A stretch of 64,000 nt of DNA from Paludibacteraceae bacterium (GTDB taxonomy: Bacteria; Bacteroidota; Bacteroidia; Bacteroidales; Paludibacteraceae): NCBI GenBank assembly GCA_017961765.1, contig JAGCWQ010000116.1, positions 1 through 64,000 on the forward strand, written 5' to 3'. A model generated the notes under the pieces. That model searched no databases and was not told where the DNA came from. It was given only the letters and a program-made list of their open reading frames with translations. This document shows, piece by piece, positions 1 through 9,700 of the stretch. Position numbers and translations under genes: made by a program. Within the stretch, counting starts at the first letter, position 1, and each line of letters begins with the position of its first letter.

Positions 1-1
1 A

Positions 2-1462
2 CATTTCGTACAAATCACCTCGTTTGGATGTGGTCCTGACGCATTCATCATCGATGAGATCGGAGATTTGCTCAGACGGAATGGTAAGAACCACACCATT
101 TTGAAAGTAGACGACGTGAACAATGCCGGCTCTCTAAAACTGAGAATACGCTCCCTGATCGAATCGTTGAAATTCGGGAACAAAACAGAGAAAGAGAAGA
201 AAGCATTCCTCACAACCCCAATATTCGGAGAGAACGAAAAGGACAAGGAGAGAACAATACTCGTTCCATTTTTCTCCGAGTTCCACTCGCCATTCATTCC
301 TGCCACATTTGGACTAATGGGATGCCATTTGGAAAGCATGGAAGCGAGCGACACAAAATCCGCCGAATTGGGATTGAAATATGCAAACAACGAGATTTGC
401 TATCCTGCCACTCTCATCATTGGAGATTGCATCAGAAGTCTCCAATCAGGCAAATACGATCCCAATAAAATCGCATTTGGAATAACTCAGACAGGCGGAC
501 AATGCCGTGCGACCAACTACATCGCACTAATCAAGAAAGGACTCATTGCTGCTGGATATGAAGACATACCCGTGATTTCCATATCCATCATGAATACCAT
601 CAATGAGCAGCCAGGATTCAAACCCAACGTCAAAAAAGGAGCGAAAGCCATCATCTATGCCGTACACTACGGAGACGCCCTGAGCAAGATGTACTATGCG
701 ACAAAAGTACGGGAAAAGGTGGAAGGAACGGCAGATAGGCTGAAAGAAAAATATTTAAGAGAGGCCGCTGTCCTCTTGGAAAAGAATGACACAAAGGCTT
801 TATGCAAACTACTCAAAGAGGCTGCAAAAGAATTTAACGAAGCCGCAGTAGACAAAAAGGTACCAAGGATAGGCATTGTCGGTGAAATATTCATCAAATA
901 CAATTCATTCGGGCATCAACACATTGTCAAATGGTTGGTTGAGCACGGAATAGAGCCCGTCATCCCATCTTTGAGCGAATTTTTCACGCAATACTTTCCT
1001 AATGCAAAATTCAACGAGAAGAACAATTTGGATGAAAAACGAAGCTTAAAAGGCAGAATTCTCGGACACTTAGGCGAAGTATGGATGAATAAAATCGCCC
1101 GTGACATCGATTCCGCCGCAAAGGGATTCCGCTACTACGAAAAGAACGGCAACATCCACAAAGAGGCCGAGAAAGCAGAGCGAATCATCAACTTGGCGGC
1201 ACAATTTGGAGAGGGATGGCTGATCCCTGCCGAATTCGCATCATTCGCAGAAAGAGGTATCAATGCAGCCATCAGCCTACAACCATTCGGATGTATCGCC
1301 AACCATATCATCTCAAAAGGCATTGAGAAAAAGGTAAAAGACATCTATCCTGACATGAATCTTCTCTTCCTTGATTTCGACGGAGGAGTAAGCGAAGTGA
1401 ACGTATTAAACCGACTTCATTTCATTGCGAAACAAGCAAAGAAAGAAATTAATGAAGAATAA
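2..1462 (+). CDS. 2-hydroxyacyl-CoA dehydratase/activase-family protein, C-terminal part
   Basis: The reading frame is open from the window edge, so the 5' part of the gene lies outside; the first in-frame TTG at 68 is not a credible start. The visible 486 residues match the C-terminal half of the very large BcrA/BadF-type activase plus DUF2229/2-hydroxyglutaryl-CoA dehydratase fusion proteins (usually about 1,400 residues). Telling stretches are TSFGCGPDAF followed by an acidic IIDEIGDLL segment, GGQCRATNY, and QPFGCIANHI near the end. Family members bind Fe-S clusters through conserved cysteines; such cysteines are visible in SFGCG, GGQC and PFGC. The substrate cannot be told from this fragment. 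A hairpin terminator follows directly. Confidence 0.85.
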   Translation, partial: HFVQITSFGCGPDAFIIDEIGDLLRRNGKNHTILKVDDVNNAGSLKLRIRSLIESLKFGNKTEKEKKAFLTTPIFGENEKDKERTILVPFFSEFHSPFIPATFGLMGCHLESMEASDTKSAELGLKYANNEICYPATLIIGDCIRSLQSGKYDPNKIAFGITQTGGQCRATNYIALIKKGLIAAGYEDIPVISISIMNTINEQPGFKPNVKKGAKAIIYAVHYGDALSKMYYATKVREKVEGTADRLKEKYLREAAVLLEKNDTKALCKLLKEAAKEFNEAAVDKKVPRIGIVGEIFIKYNSFGHQHIVKWLVEHGIEPVIPSLSEFFTQYFPNAKFNEKNNLDEKRSLKGRILGHLGEVWMNKIARDIDSAAKGFRYYEKNGNIHKEAEKAERIINLAAQFGEGWLIPAEFASFAERGINAAISLQPFGCIANHIISKGIEKKVKDIYPDMNLLFLDFDGGVSEVNVLNRLHFIAKQAKKEINEE

Positions 1463-1508
1463 AAAAAAAGCGGAAGCGGAACTCTCAAGAGAATTCCGCT
1501 TCCGTTTT
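1461..1508. terminator. bidirectional rho-independent terminator
   Basis: An 11-bp perfect stem (1471-1481 with 1494-1504) has an A-tract on its left and a TTTT run on its right. It can therefore end both the rightward dehydratase-type gene and the leftward capsule export genes. Confidence 0.9.
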
Positions 1509-1578
1509 ATCTTTAAGCCTCTCCTCTACCTTACCCACATCAACATATCGAGCAACGGCAGGACCAATGAATAATGAA

Positions 1579-2721
1579 TCATTTATTCTCTTCGGCCACA
1601 GGCAAATTGCGCAAGAGTGGTTTAAGGTTTTGCTCGTAATAACACTTTGCCAATAATGCCATAACAGAGAAGAACCCACCCAAAAAGCCACCTATAATAA
1701 TAAACTTCAACTTTCTTGCTTTGTCGTTCTGCAAAGGGAAATGAGGTTCACTAATAATCTGGATCACCGGTGTCTCCTTCATCTGATCAACTTTCATTGT
1801 TGCAATACTTTTCATCAACTCCACATATGCCGTTGAATAAGTCTGTATCTCCATTTGTTTCTTTTGAAGTTCTACTCCAACAGACTGTCTGACTGCATTT
1901 ATATTCTCATCCGCATAATAGGCACGAGAAGCAATCGCCTTGTTCCATTCGGCTTTTATGGAATCTGCTTGTCTCTGGAAATTAGCAATATTCCTATTTG
2001 ACCTTGACATTTTTGTCTCCATATAGAAGGTAAGTACCTCATCCATATAAGCATCCAAAAATTTCTTGCAGAACTCCTCATCCTTATAGGAATAAGAACA
2101 AGTCACAAAAGAGATTTTTTTATCTAAACGTTCTACAACCATCTTTTTCGATATGGCACCAGCCACTAACATCAAAACACTATCCTGCTCTCTTGCAAAA
2201 GCATGTCTATCCAAGTGCAATGGGAATTGAACATCACAAATAGAGACTGGACCATCCTCCTTTTTTTCTTCCCCACTCTCTGCAAGCTCTTCACATGCCG
2301 ACCTTATACTATCGCAAATAAGATAATATTCTATAAAATTAACAGAATCCGACCTGTCGGGAACTTCCCTAAGCAACGTTCGCTCCACCATAGATTGGGA
2401 ACGCATCAACTGCACCAAATTATCCCCAGAAAAAGCCCCTACATTACCCGTACCTAAGAGAGTAGCCATAGAGATTTTCATAGGAGACTCTTCTCCTTCA
2501 ATAGTAAAATAATAGGACGCAGTATACTCTATCGTTCTAACAAAAGCATAGACCAATCCCAACAAAGCGAAAGAAAAACCAGCTATAATAACCACCCATT
2601 TTTTCTTCCACAGATAATCCCAATAATTTTTTAGAAGTCCCAATATTTCGGGCAAAGACATAGAAGATTCTTTCTTTTCCTCGCCCAATATACTTTTAAA
2701 AATATCATCCATTTCAGACAT
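1579..2721 (-). CDS. Wzz-family polysaccharide chain-length determinant
   Basis: A 380-residue inner-membrane protein with the two-helix layout of Wzz/PCP proteins: one membrane helix near residues 42-63, a long periplasmic region with a coiled-coil-like stretch around 230-310, and a second helix near 339-358. After the first helix it has the GAFSGDNLVQLMRSQSMVERT segment typical of Bacteroidota Wzz proteins. No C-terminal tyrosine kinase domain is present. It starts 12 bp after the stop of the upstream SLBB export gene, so the two are almost certainly cotranscribed. Expected role: control of polysaccharide length during capsule or O-antigen export. No glycosyltransferase genes lie in this window, so the polymer cannot be named. 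Confidence 0.88.
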   Translation of the reverse strand: MSEMDDIFKSILGEEKKESSMSLPEILGLLKNYWDYLWKKKWVVIIAGFSFALLGLVYAFVRTIEYTASYYFTIEGEESPMKISMATLLGTGNVGAFSGDNLVQLMRSQSMVERTLLREVPDRSDSVNFIEYYLICDSIRSACEELAESGEEKKEDGPVSICDVQFPLHLDRHAFAREQDSVLMLVAGAISKKMVVERLDKKISFVTCSYSYKDEEFCKKFLDAYMDEVLTFYMETKMSRSNRNIANFQRQADSIKAEWNKAIASRAYYADENINAVRQSVGVELQKKQMEIQTYSTAYVELMKSIATMKVDQMKETPVIQIISEPHFPLQNDKARKLKFIIIGGFLGGFFSVMALLAKCYYEQNLKPLLRNLPVAEENK

Positions 2722-2733
2722 AACAAACTTCTT

Positions 2734-5190
2734 TTATCTTCGCCAAGCGATAATACAATAAACTATACCTGTCGTTATAGAAGCCAAACAACTTGCCATA
2801 GCTGTGAATATGGCCACATTTTCTTTAGCATGTGACTCCTTGTTCTCTTCGAACTCCTCCGGCACATAAAGATGTGAACCCGGCTTTACTTTTGGATAAC
2901 GCTTAATTCCCAAGAAACTCTTGGTAGAAGCAATTGATCCATCAGCATAAGCCACATAAGAGTGCTTCTTAACTGCAGAATTAGTAAAGCCACCAGCCGA
3001 ACTAATGTATTTCTTAAACGATTTAGAGTCATGGATTATCATTCCTGGGACATGCACCGCACCCGAAACAGTAACCGTTTGTATAGGCTTTGGAACAAAT
3101 ATAACATCTCCCGCTTGAAGGAATAAATCCGTCTTAGAACCCGGTTTCTTTTCTATCTCAGACAAATCAATCGACAACATATCCAACCGATCCAGAAGAG
3201 AACTTTGGTATCTGACCCGCTCCTCTTCATCCTGCATTCTTGACAAAGAACGAATCATCTTCAAATCACGCATATACTCAACATGAGATCGTTCACTCTT
3301 CCTCAACAAGAAACCACATTGTGTTTGCGCATGAGGAGAGAACCCTCCTGCTCGTTTTATCACATCGGAAATCTTCTCGTCCTTTCTCAAAATGTCATAA
3401 TAGCCAGGAGAGACGAATTCACCAACCAAATGAACAGAAGACAAATCCTCGAATCCAGGCAAAGTCCGAACGGAGATTTGATCTTTAGGATACAGCAAGA
3501 AATCCGCACCTTCATTTTGAAGCGAATCTGCCAAAGAGACCACAAACACTTCTTTTTTAGTAATGTCCTCCTTCAAAGTCTGCGGATCTACGACACGACG
3601 CGCAATCTCTATTCTCTCCTTGTCGGCTAGGTCAGAAAAGCCCTTTGCCATGAAAATCAAATCTCTCAACGTCATGTTTTCGAAATAAGGGAATTCTCCT
3701 GGAGAAATCACCTTTCCCTTTATTGAGACTTTTTTATCCAGTTCGAATTCGCTATTAGCACCAATAGAAACTATATCCTCCTTCTTCAACTCAATGTTAT
3801 AAGTACCGTTTATCAAATCCTGCACACTAAATGCAATCATCTCCGGTTTCAAGTCGTCCTTTAAACGAAGGATTGTAGCATGTTGCATATAGGCATCCTC
3901 CTTCAATCCATCCGCCTTTTCAACCAAATCCTTTAATGTCATACCCTCCGTGAGAGCATAGGTTCCAGGACGGAAAACACAACCAGAAATCTGAACTCGA
4001 TTAGCGAATCGATTCAGTATAGATCCTACGACAAATTCATCACCCGACTTAGGCTTAAACGTAGCAAAATGAGACTTATCCACATCATCAACACTCTTCT
4101 CATTGCCAGCATAGCGAACAACAGAAATTCGTTCGGTATAGGCATCATCCGTAAAGCCACCACAATAGGAAATCAAATCTTTCAATGACTCACCCTCTTT
4201 AATCTCAAAGATACCATTATGTTTCAACTCTCCTTTTATTGAAACTCTGTTTTGGTAAGCCGGAATATAGATAACATCTTGATCCTGCAAAGTGATGTTA
4301 TCCTTCAACACACCCTTTAGCAAGAATCCGTAGATATCAATATCTGCGACCTCTTTTCCCGAACGCAAAACTTTTATATTACGCATGGATCCTGTCGTAG
4401 AAGAGGGACCGCCACAAGCATACAACGCATTAAACACCGTAGACAAGGAAGAGAGCGTATAAGTACCAGGACGAGCAGCCTCACCCACCACATAAACACG
4501 AATGCTTCTTATATGTCCAAGTGTCACAGTCACCGACGTGCGTCCCGATGCAATCGTACTATAAACCGTAGTCAACTGTTTTTTTATCTTCTTTTCCGCA
4601 TTCTCTATGGACATTCCTGCCACTTGGACTTGCCCCACATTCGGGATGCGGACATAACCCTCTCTCGTAACGACCAAATTCATCGTTGTCTCCGATAATC
4701 CAAAGACATCGACGATCAATTCATCACCAGGCCCCAACTGGTAACTCCGGGGAGTTGGCATATTCGTACCTGGCTCAAAACTCATAAGACTACTAGAAAA
4801 CAGATAGGAACCAAACACGGCATTAGACTCACGCATCAAATGGCGCTCCTCTCTTCTCTCCTTATTCTGCAAGGTACGCGACTCTCTATCAATCTTTTCC
4901 ACATCCTGGATTTTGGCAACAGGCGCTTGTTCCACCCCTGCGGATTGTATTCTCATTTTCAATTTTTCCAACTCATCCGCCGGCATACCCCGATGAATCG
5001 CTATTTTCTCCACATCGGCAAAAGAATAGCCTGCATTCGTATATTTGTTAACGAAAGATTGTATTTGTTCATCCGACAATTCGTCCACCTTTATTGTGGC
5101 GATATTTGCCATGCTGACAGATGCAGGTGCAGCACTTACCGAACAAACACACAAAGAGAAAAAGAGTACTGTTACTAACTTCTTTATCAT
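2734..5190 (-). CDS. polysaccharide export protein with multiple SLBB domains (Wza-like)
   Basis: An 818-residue exported protein that starts with a signal peptide (MIKKLVTVLFFSLCVCSVSAA). A Poly_export domain follows at about 150-230 (YQLGPGDELIVDVFG and a GYVRIPNVGQVQVAG segment). After it come about six SLBB domains, recognisable from recurring G-x-V-x-x-PG-x-Y/F-x-L and LKDLI-x-x-A-GG phrases, and a single C-terminal hydrophobic helix in the last 25 residues. Length and domain count match the long Bacteroidota outer-membrane export proteins rather than the roughly 380-residue E. coli Wza. It is predicted to form the outer-membrane exit channel and to work with the Wzz protein encoded just downstream. 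Confidence 0.9.
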   Translation of the reverse strand: MIKKLVTVLFFSLCVCSVSAAPASVSMANIATIKVDELSDEQIQSFVNKYTNAGYSFADVEKIAIHRGMPADELEKLKMRIQSAGVEQAPVAKIQDVEKIDRESRTLQNKERREERHLMRESNAVFGSYLFSSSLMSFEPGTNMPTPRSYQLGPGDELIVDVFGLSETTMNLVVTREGYVRIPNVGQVQVAGMSIENAEKKIKKQLTTVYSTIASGRTSVTVTLGHIRSIRVYVVGEAARPGTYTLSSLSTVFNALYACGGPSSTTGSMRNIKVLRSGKEVADIDIYGFLLKGVLKDNITLQDQDVIYIPAYQNRVSIKGELKHNGIFEIKEGESLKDLISYCGGFTDDAYTERISVVRYAGNEKSVDDVDKSHFATFKPKSGDEFVVGSILNRFANRVQISGCVFRPGTYALTEGMTLKDLVEKADGLKEDAYMQHATILRLKDDLKPEMIAFSVQDLINGTYNIELKKEDIVSIGANSEFELDKKVSIKGKVISPGEFPYFENMTLRDLIFMAKGFSDLADKERIEIARRVVDPQTLKEDITKKEVFVVSLADSLQNEGADFLLYPKDQISVRTLPGFEDLSSVHLVGEFVSPGYYDILRKDEKISDVIKRAGGFSPHAQTQCGFLLRKSERSHVEYMRDLKMIRSLSRMQDEEERVRYQSSLLDRLDMLSIDLSEIEKKPGSKTDLFLQAGDVIFVPKPIQTVTVSGAVHVPGMIIHDSKSFKKYISSAGGFTNSAVKKHSYVAYADGSIASTKSFLGIKRYPKVKPGSHLYVPEEFEENKESHAKENVAIFTAMASCLASITTGIVYCIIAWRR

Positions 5191-5394
5191 AATAATTTCA
5201 TTGTTCCTCTGAACGGAATTTCCTATTTAGTCAAACCCAAATTCACCCAAAGGCATCCACACTAAAGTCAAATGCTTATTTCTTAGCTAAATAACTTCGT
5301 CCATTTCATAGACAAGACACAAGATATCCGTTTGGAAATGCAAATATAGCACTTTTTTCATGTAGGACCGCCCATTCAATGAAAAAATTAGGCA
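5191..5394. other. spacer upstream of the SLBB export gene
   Basis: About 200 bp between the export gene start and the tRNA-Cys terminator. No gene is visible. It should hold the promoter of the export operon, but I found no exact TAnnTTTG box on the minus strand; TGCCTTTG near 5240 is the closest. Confidence 0.5.
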
Positions 5395-5427
5395 CAAAAA
5401 AAAGGCTCCGAGTAAACTCGAAGCCTA
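5395..5427 (-). terminator. rho-independent terminator of tRNA-Cys
   Basis: On the minus strand an AGGCT-x-CGAGT / ACTCG-x-AGCCT hairpin is followed by a run of eight or nine T, beginning three bases after the tRNA 3' end. Confidence 0.9.
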
Positions 5428-5429
5428 TG

Positions 5430-5501
5430 AGGTTCCTGGCGGGTTCGAACCGCCGTAAACGGTTTTGCAGACCGCTGACTAAGCCACTCATCCAAGGAAC
5501 C
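5430..5501 (-). tRNA. tRNA-Cys (GCA anticodon)
   Basis: A 72-nt cloverleaf on the minus strand. The acceptor arms GGTTCCT and AGGAACC pair fully. The discriminator base is U, as expected for tRNA-Cys. The anticodon loop CTGCAAA gives GCA. The T arm is GGCGG-TTCGAAC-CCGCC. The 3' CCA is not encoded. It is a single-gene unit with its own promoter and terminator. Confidence 0.97.
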
Positions 5502-5521
5502 ATATTTCCTTATTTGCGTTG

Positions 5522-5552
5522 CAAAGTTAATTCGTTTTTTTTAGACAACAAA
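5522..5552 (-). promoter_or_regulatory. Bacteroidota-type promoter of tRNA-Cys
   Basis: On the minus strand, TTTG at 5552-5549 is followed after 19 bases by TAACTTTG at 5529-5522. This is an exact match to the known Bacteroidota sigma-ABfr consensus (TTTG, 19-21 bases, TAnnTTTG). Transcription would begin about 10-15 bases before the mature tRNA. Confidence 0.85.
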
Positions 5553-5584
5553 ACAAATCCTCTCATTTTTTCCTTTCCAGCATC

Positions 5585-5629
5585 AAAAAAAATCGGGAGA
5601 CATTGATTATCAACGCCTCCCGATTTTTC
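5585..5629. terminator. bidirectional terminator after the His-rich gene
   Basis: An 8-bp stem ATCGGGAG / CTCCCGAT (5592-5599 and 5617-5624) is flanked by an A-run on the left and a T-run on the right. It lies 13 bp beyond the stop of the leftward His-rich gene. Confidence 0.85.
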
Positions 5630-5641
5630 TATTTCCGCATA

Positions 5642-6325
5642 TCAGAAAGAGAGATGTACGGAAACATGGGGTTTCGCAGGGACTACCACTGGTGCTGGAG
5701 GAACTGGAGCCTCATAGACAGGAACCACAGGAGCCTCAACCAATGCATATCCACCTGGCACTTCACAGAACCATGTGCCATCACCTTCCCAATAAATAGC
5801 ATCTCCGACTATTACCTGACGGCAAGGGAAAGGCAAAACTGGGAAACATGAGTTGTACGGAATAGAAACTAATCCATACCCATATCCTGGATAGTAGCGA
5901 TAAAACAAACCATTGTGGTGATAGTATCGACAATTATCCACATAGAACGACACAGCCCTTCTATCTATATGGGGAACATAATGCGGACGACCATGGTGAT
6001 GATGAGCCGGCACTGGACGAACTGGCACATAATGATGTGCTGGACGATGTTGTGGCGGGAGTGGTCGATGCTCTCCTCTGTGTGGAGCAGCTGCAGCTGG
6101 TCTCGTGGCCTGAGCTGGTGCTCGATGGGCTGGTGCGGCACCTCTCGCCGAAGGTCCCTCATGTCTTGCTGCTGGTGCAGCATGTGATTGGCGTTGTGGA
6201 GCCGCCACGGATGTACGGCTACGGGAATGGTCGCCACCTCTACTTCCACTTCTCTGAGAGAAAGATGGAACTGTTGTCATCGCAAAGACCAATAGAATGG
6301 TCGCTATTTTATTCAGTGTTTTCAT
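5642..6325 (-). CDS. His/Pro/Ala-rich exported protein
   Basis: A 227-residue protein with a signal peptide (about residues 1-23, ending near FSQ). Residues 30-125 are low-complexity, rich in His, Pro, Ala and Arg (PAHHHHGRPHY, PPQHRPAHHYVPV). A folded-looking part at 125-200 is rich in Tyr, Gly and Cys (YYHHNGLFYRYYPGYGYG, then CFPVLPFPCRQVIVGD). It then ends in a Val/Pro tail. The Tyr-Gly part resembles small DUF6515-like exported proteins, but I am not sure of the family. Metal binding or envelope stress protection would be guesses. It is monocistronic, with the terminator described at 5585-5629. Confidence 0.75.
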   Translation of the reverse strand: MKTLNKIATILLVFAMTTVPSFSQRSGSRGGDHSRSRTSVAAPQRQSHAAPAARHEGPSARGAAPAHRAPAQATRPAAAAPHRGEHRPLPPQHRPAHHYVPVRPVPAHHHHGRPHYVPHIDRRAVSFYVDNCRYYHHNGLFYRYYPGYGYGLVSIPYNSCFPVLPFPCRQVIVGDAIYWEGDGTWFCEVPGGYALVEAPVVPVYEAPVPPAPVVVPAKPHVSVHLSF

Positions 6326-6711
6326 ATCCTATTCAATTTAAGAGTTAATCAATAACACCTTTTTGGTGCTCTCGTTTGTTATTAAGACGATAGGGTTGCC
6401 CAAAGGTTTACAACCCATTTTGTTAAAAAGTTTAAAAACGGGGCTCCACTCTCTGTTAGAGAGGGAACGGTCCCATTCCAAGCATGACAATTGCATTCCC
6501 CCCTGCAACTAATTTTTAAGTTTTTTTTCAAAACGAACTACTATATAAAAACTAAACCGTATATTTGCCAAGCAGATAGACTCGACCAAGAAGGAAGTTA
6601 TCATTTAACTTCAAAGATAATCGAGAGCTATTTCATCCAGTTTTTGGTTGCTTTCTATTATGCCACGGATACACAAAACACACTAAAGTATAAATGTAAA
6701 TTGTTTTTGTC
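6326..6711. other. divergent intergenic region
   Basis: A 386-bp region between the leftward His-rich gene and the rightward CotH gene. No coding sequence is credible here. It contains the -7-like box at 6560-6567 for the CotH gene. A small CACC-AAAAA-GGTG hairpin near 6356-6370 lies in the leader of the His-rich gene. Confidence 0.6.
6560..6567 (+). promoter_or_regulatory. candidate -7 box for the CotH gene
   Basis: TATATTTG matches TAnnTTTG exactly, about 145 bp before the CotH start codon. No clear TTTG box is found at the expected distance upstream. Confidence 0.5.
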
Positions 6712-9700
6712 ATGAGAAAAATTCATTTAGCATTTCTAGCATTTGCTTGCATGGGGCAAGTCTGCCATGCTTCGGTTCTTATCAACGAACTAATGCCTCG
6801 AAACGTTTCGTACCTCATCAACGAAGAATTCAATTACAGCGGATGGGTTGAACTTTACAACAACGGTGCGGAAAAATTCGACCTCTCTCAATGTGTCTTC
6901 TCCGACGGAAAACACACGTGGGAAAGTGAAACGACCGACATCTTGGAGCCTGGAGGATACACGCTATTCTACTTCGATGAGCTCAACTCCTACAACCATG
7001 CCAACTTCAAATTGGATGCCGATGGCGGAACATTAACTCTCTCCACGAAAAATGGCATCGAGTTAGACAAAATAACGTATGGAGCGACCTATAGAAACCT
7101 CTCTTTCGGTCGTACGACAGACGGTAGCGTTAACACCGGGACACTCAACATTCCAACACCAGGGAAATCTAATAACACGAGTGCGCTCATAGAAGGGCAA
7201 TCGGAAGTTCCTTCTTTCGGTCTTAAACCAGGATTCTACAAAGGGGAACAGAAAGTATCCCTCTCCTCTTCTGCAACCGACGCTAAAATATATTATACGA
7301 CAGACGGTTCGGAACCCAATGTCCAAAATGCCACTCTCTATACTCAACCTATCGAAATCAAAGAGACAACCCCCATCCGAGCTATCGCTGTGGAAGAGGG
7401 AAAGATTATCAGCGACATAACAACAGGCACCTACTTCATCGACAACCGGGAGATTTCTCTTCCAGTCATTTCCATCGTCACCGACAACAAGTTCTTCTAT
7501 GACGACTCCATCGGAATGTTAGTTGTAGGTGTAAACGGCGCGGAAGTTCCTAACTACTGTTCATTCGCAGAAGATGAAGCCAACTTCATGACCGATTGGG
7601 AACGTCCTTGCAATATCGAATACTTCGACAGAAGCAACAAGCAAGAGTTGCTCAACATGGAAGTACGGGCAAGTAATTTCGGAGCTTGCTCAAGGACCAA
7701 ATATACCAAATCCCTCAAGATAAAAGCCCACAAAGCCTACGGAGGCAAGAAGATGGATTGCGCCCTGTTCCGTGAAAAGCCCAACTTGCAATGGAAAAGC
7801 GTCGTGCTCCGAAATTCAGGAAACGATTTCGGTCGTTCCTACCTAAGGGACGGTTTCATGCAGTCACTCCTAATTGGACAGGTTGACATCGACCACCAAG
7901 CCTACGAGCCTTCCATCGTTTACATTAATGGAGAATATTACGGACTGCTCAACATCCGTGAACGAACCAACAAGGATTTCATCTACTCCAACTACGGATT
8001 AGACGAGGAGGATATCTACATCGAAGAGGTATCTTCTTCCCTCACACCAAGTACAGAAGGTTACAAGGAGGTTATCGAACTTCTTTCCAAAGATATTAAT
8101 TCCGAGGGAATGTACGACAGAATCGGACAAGTTATCGACATCGACGAGTTCCTCAACTACTTCATGGCACAAATCTATTATGCGAACACCGACTGGGCAG
8201 GAGGCAACCTGAAGGCATGGAAACGCAAGGAAAACGGCAAATGGAGATGGATCCTCTACGACACGGACTTCGGATTCTCCTGCTACGGCAACAACTTTTC
8301 TTCCAACACCTTCCCTAACGCAGAGAAGAACGTAACATTCAAGGGTTTGATTCAAAACGAGGCGATGAAAGAAAAATTTATCTCCAAATTCGTGGTGAAT
8401 TTAGGTACAACCTTCGAACCAACTAGGGTGAAACATATCCTCGACAGTCTCTCCTCCTACATCAAAGAGGAGGCTCTCATTTACCAAGACTACTTGTCTG
8501 AGGTAAAAAAATTGGAGGCAGATTGGGAAAAAGACATCAAAAGCATGCAAAATTTTGCGGATCAAAGGCCTTCCTACCTTTACAAACAGATTGGCAACTA
8601 TTTCAAATTAGGAGATACGACCGGTCTCCGCATCTATTCCGACATACCGTCCGCCCGCTTCCTCTTCAACAACGAAACGGTAAAAACGTCTGACTTGAAG
8701 ACTAAATACTTCTTAGGCAGCGACATGAAAATCAAAGCCATCGCACCAGACGGCTACAAGTTTGACCATTGGGAAATCACGAGAGAGAATAAGCTCATCA
8801 ACGGAAGCGACGTCTGGTCCTACTCCGACATGGGTGACCTTCCTGCCACCGATTGGATGTCTCCAACCTACAGCGACGCAGATTGGAAATCGGCAGAGGG
8901 TCCTCTAGGATTGAATGTATCATCGCTTGTAAAGACCACCATCAATGCGAAAGACCCCGAAGGAAACAACCTGACGACGGCCTATTTCCGCAAGAAAATC
9001 GTCCTCGACGAGACCTACTCCAACTCACCATTGGAGGGAGTAATCAACTACAACAACGGTGCTATCGTCTATGTGAACGGCGTAGAGGTATTCCGTATCG
9101 GCATGCCAGAAGGACCAGTCGACTACGATACGAAGGCCACCACCTACGTCTCCAAATACAAGACTGCCAATTTCCAAGTCAATTCGGATCTTTTGCACCA
9201 AGGAGAGAACTTGGTAGCTGTCGAGGTACACGGAAATTCCAACACCAACACCACGTTGGCGTTTAGCATGATTCTTTCCGACCCATTGGCTAAGCCAGTG
9301 CCAGTGATTTCAAACGACATCACGCTCGCCGAGAAATTCTCTGCTCAAACATCCTACAAGGCCGTCTTCACAGAAGATGCCAGTTGGGATCCAAGCACAA
9401 CAAAACTTTTCTTAAACGAGATTTGTGCAACCAACAAGCAATATGTTGACGAGCATTTCCAAGACGAGGATTGGATTGAGATCTACAACGACGGCACCTC
9501 GCCTGTCAACATCGGCGGTCTGTTCATCTCCGACGAGAGGAAAGACCTACAAAAATTCCGTATTGCCGACAGCGTACCAGAGTTGACCACGATTCCAGCC
9601 AAGGGCTATCTTGTCCTTTGGGCTGACGGAGAACCGGAACAAGGCGTACTACACACCAACTTTGAATTGCCAATCACAAAGTCACAGACCATCTCCCTAT

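Noticed and set aside
6356..6370. Riboswitch or leader attenuator before the His-rich gene
   Set aside because: Only a 4-bp stem with a five-base loop is visible, too small to support the claim.
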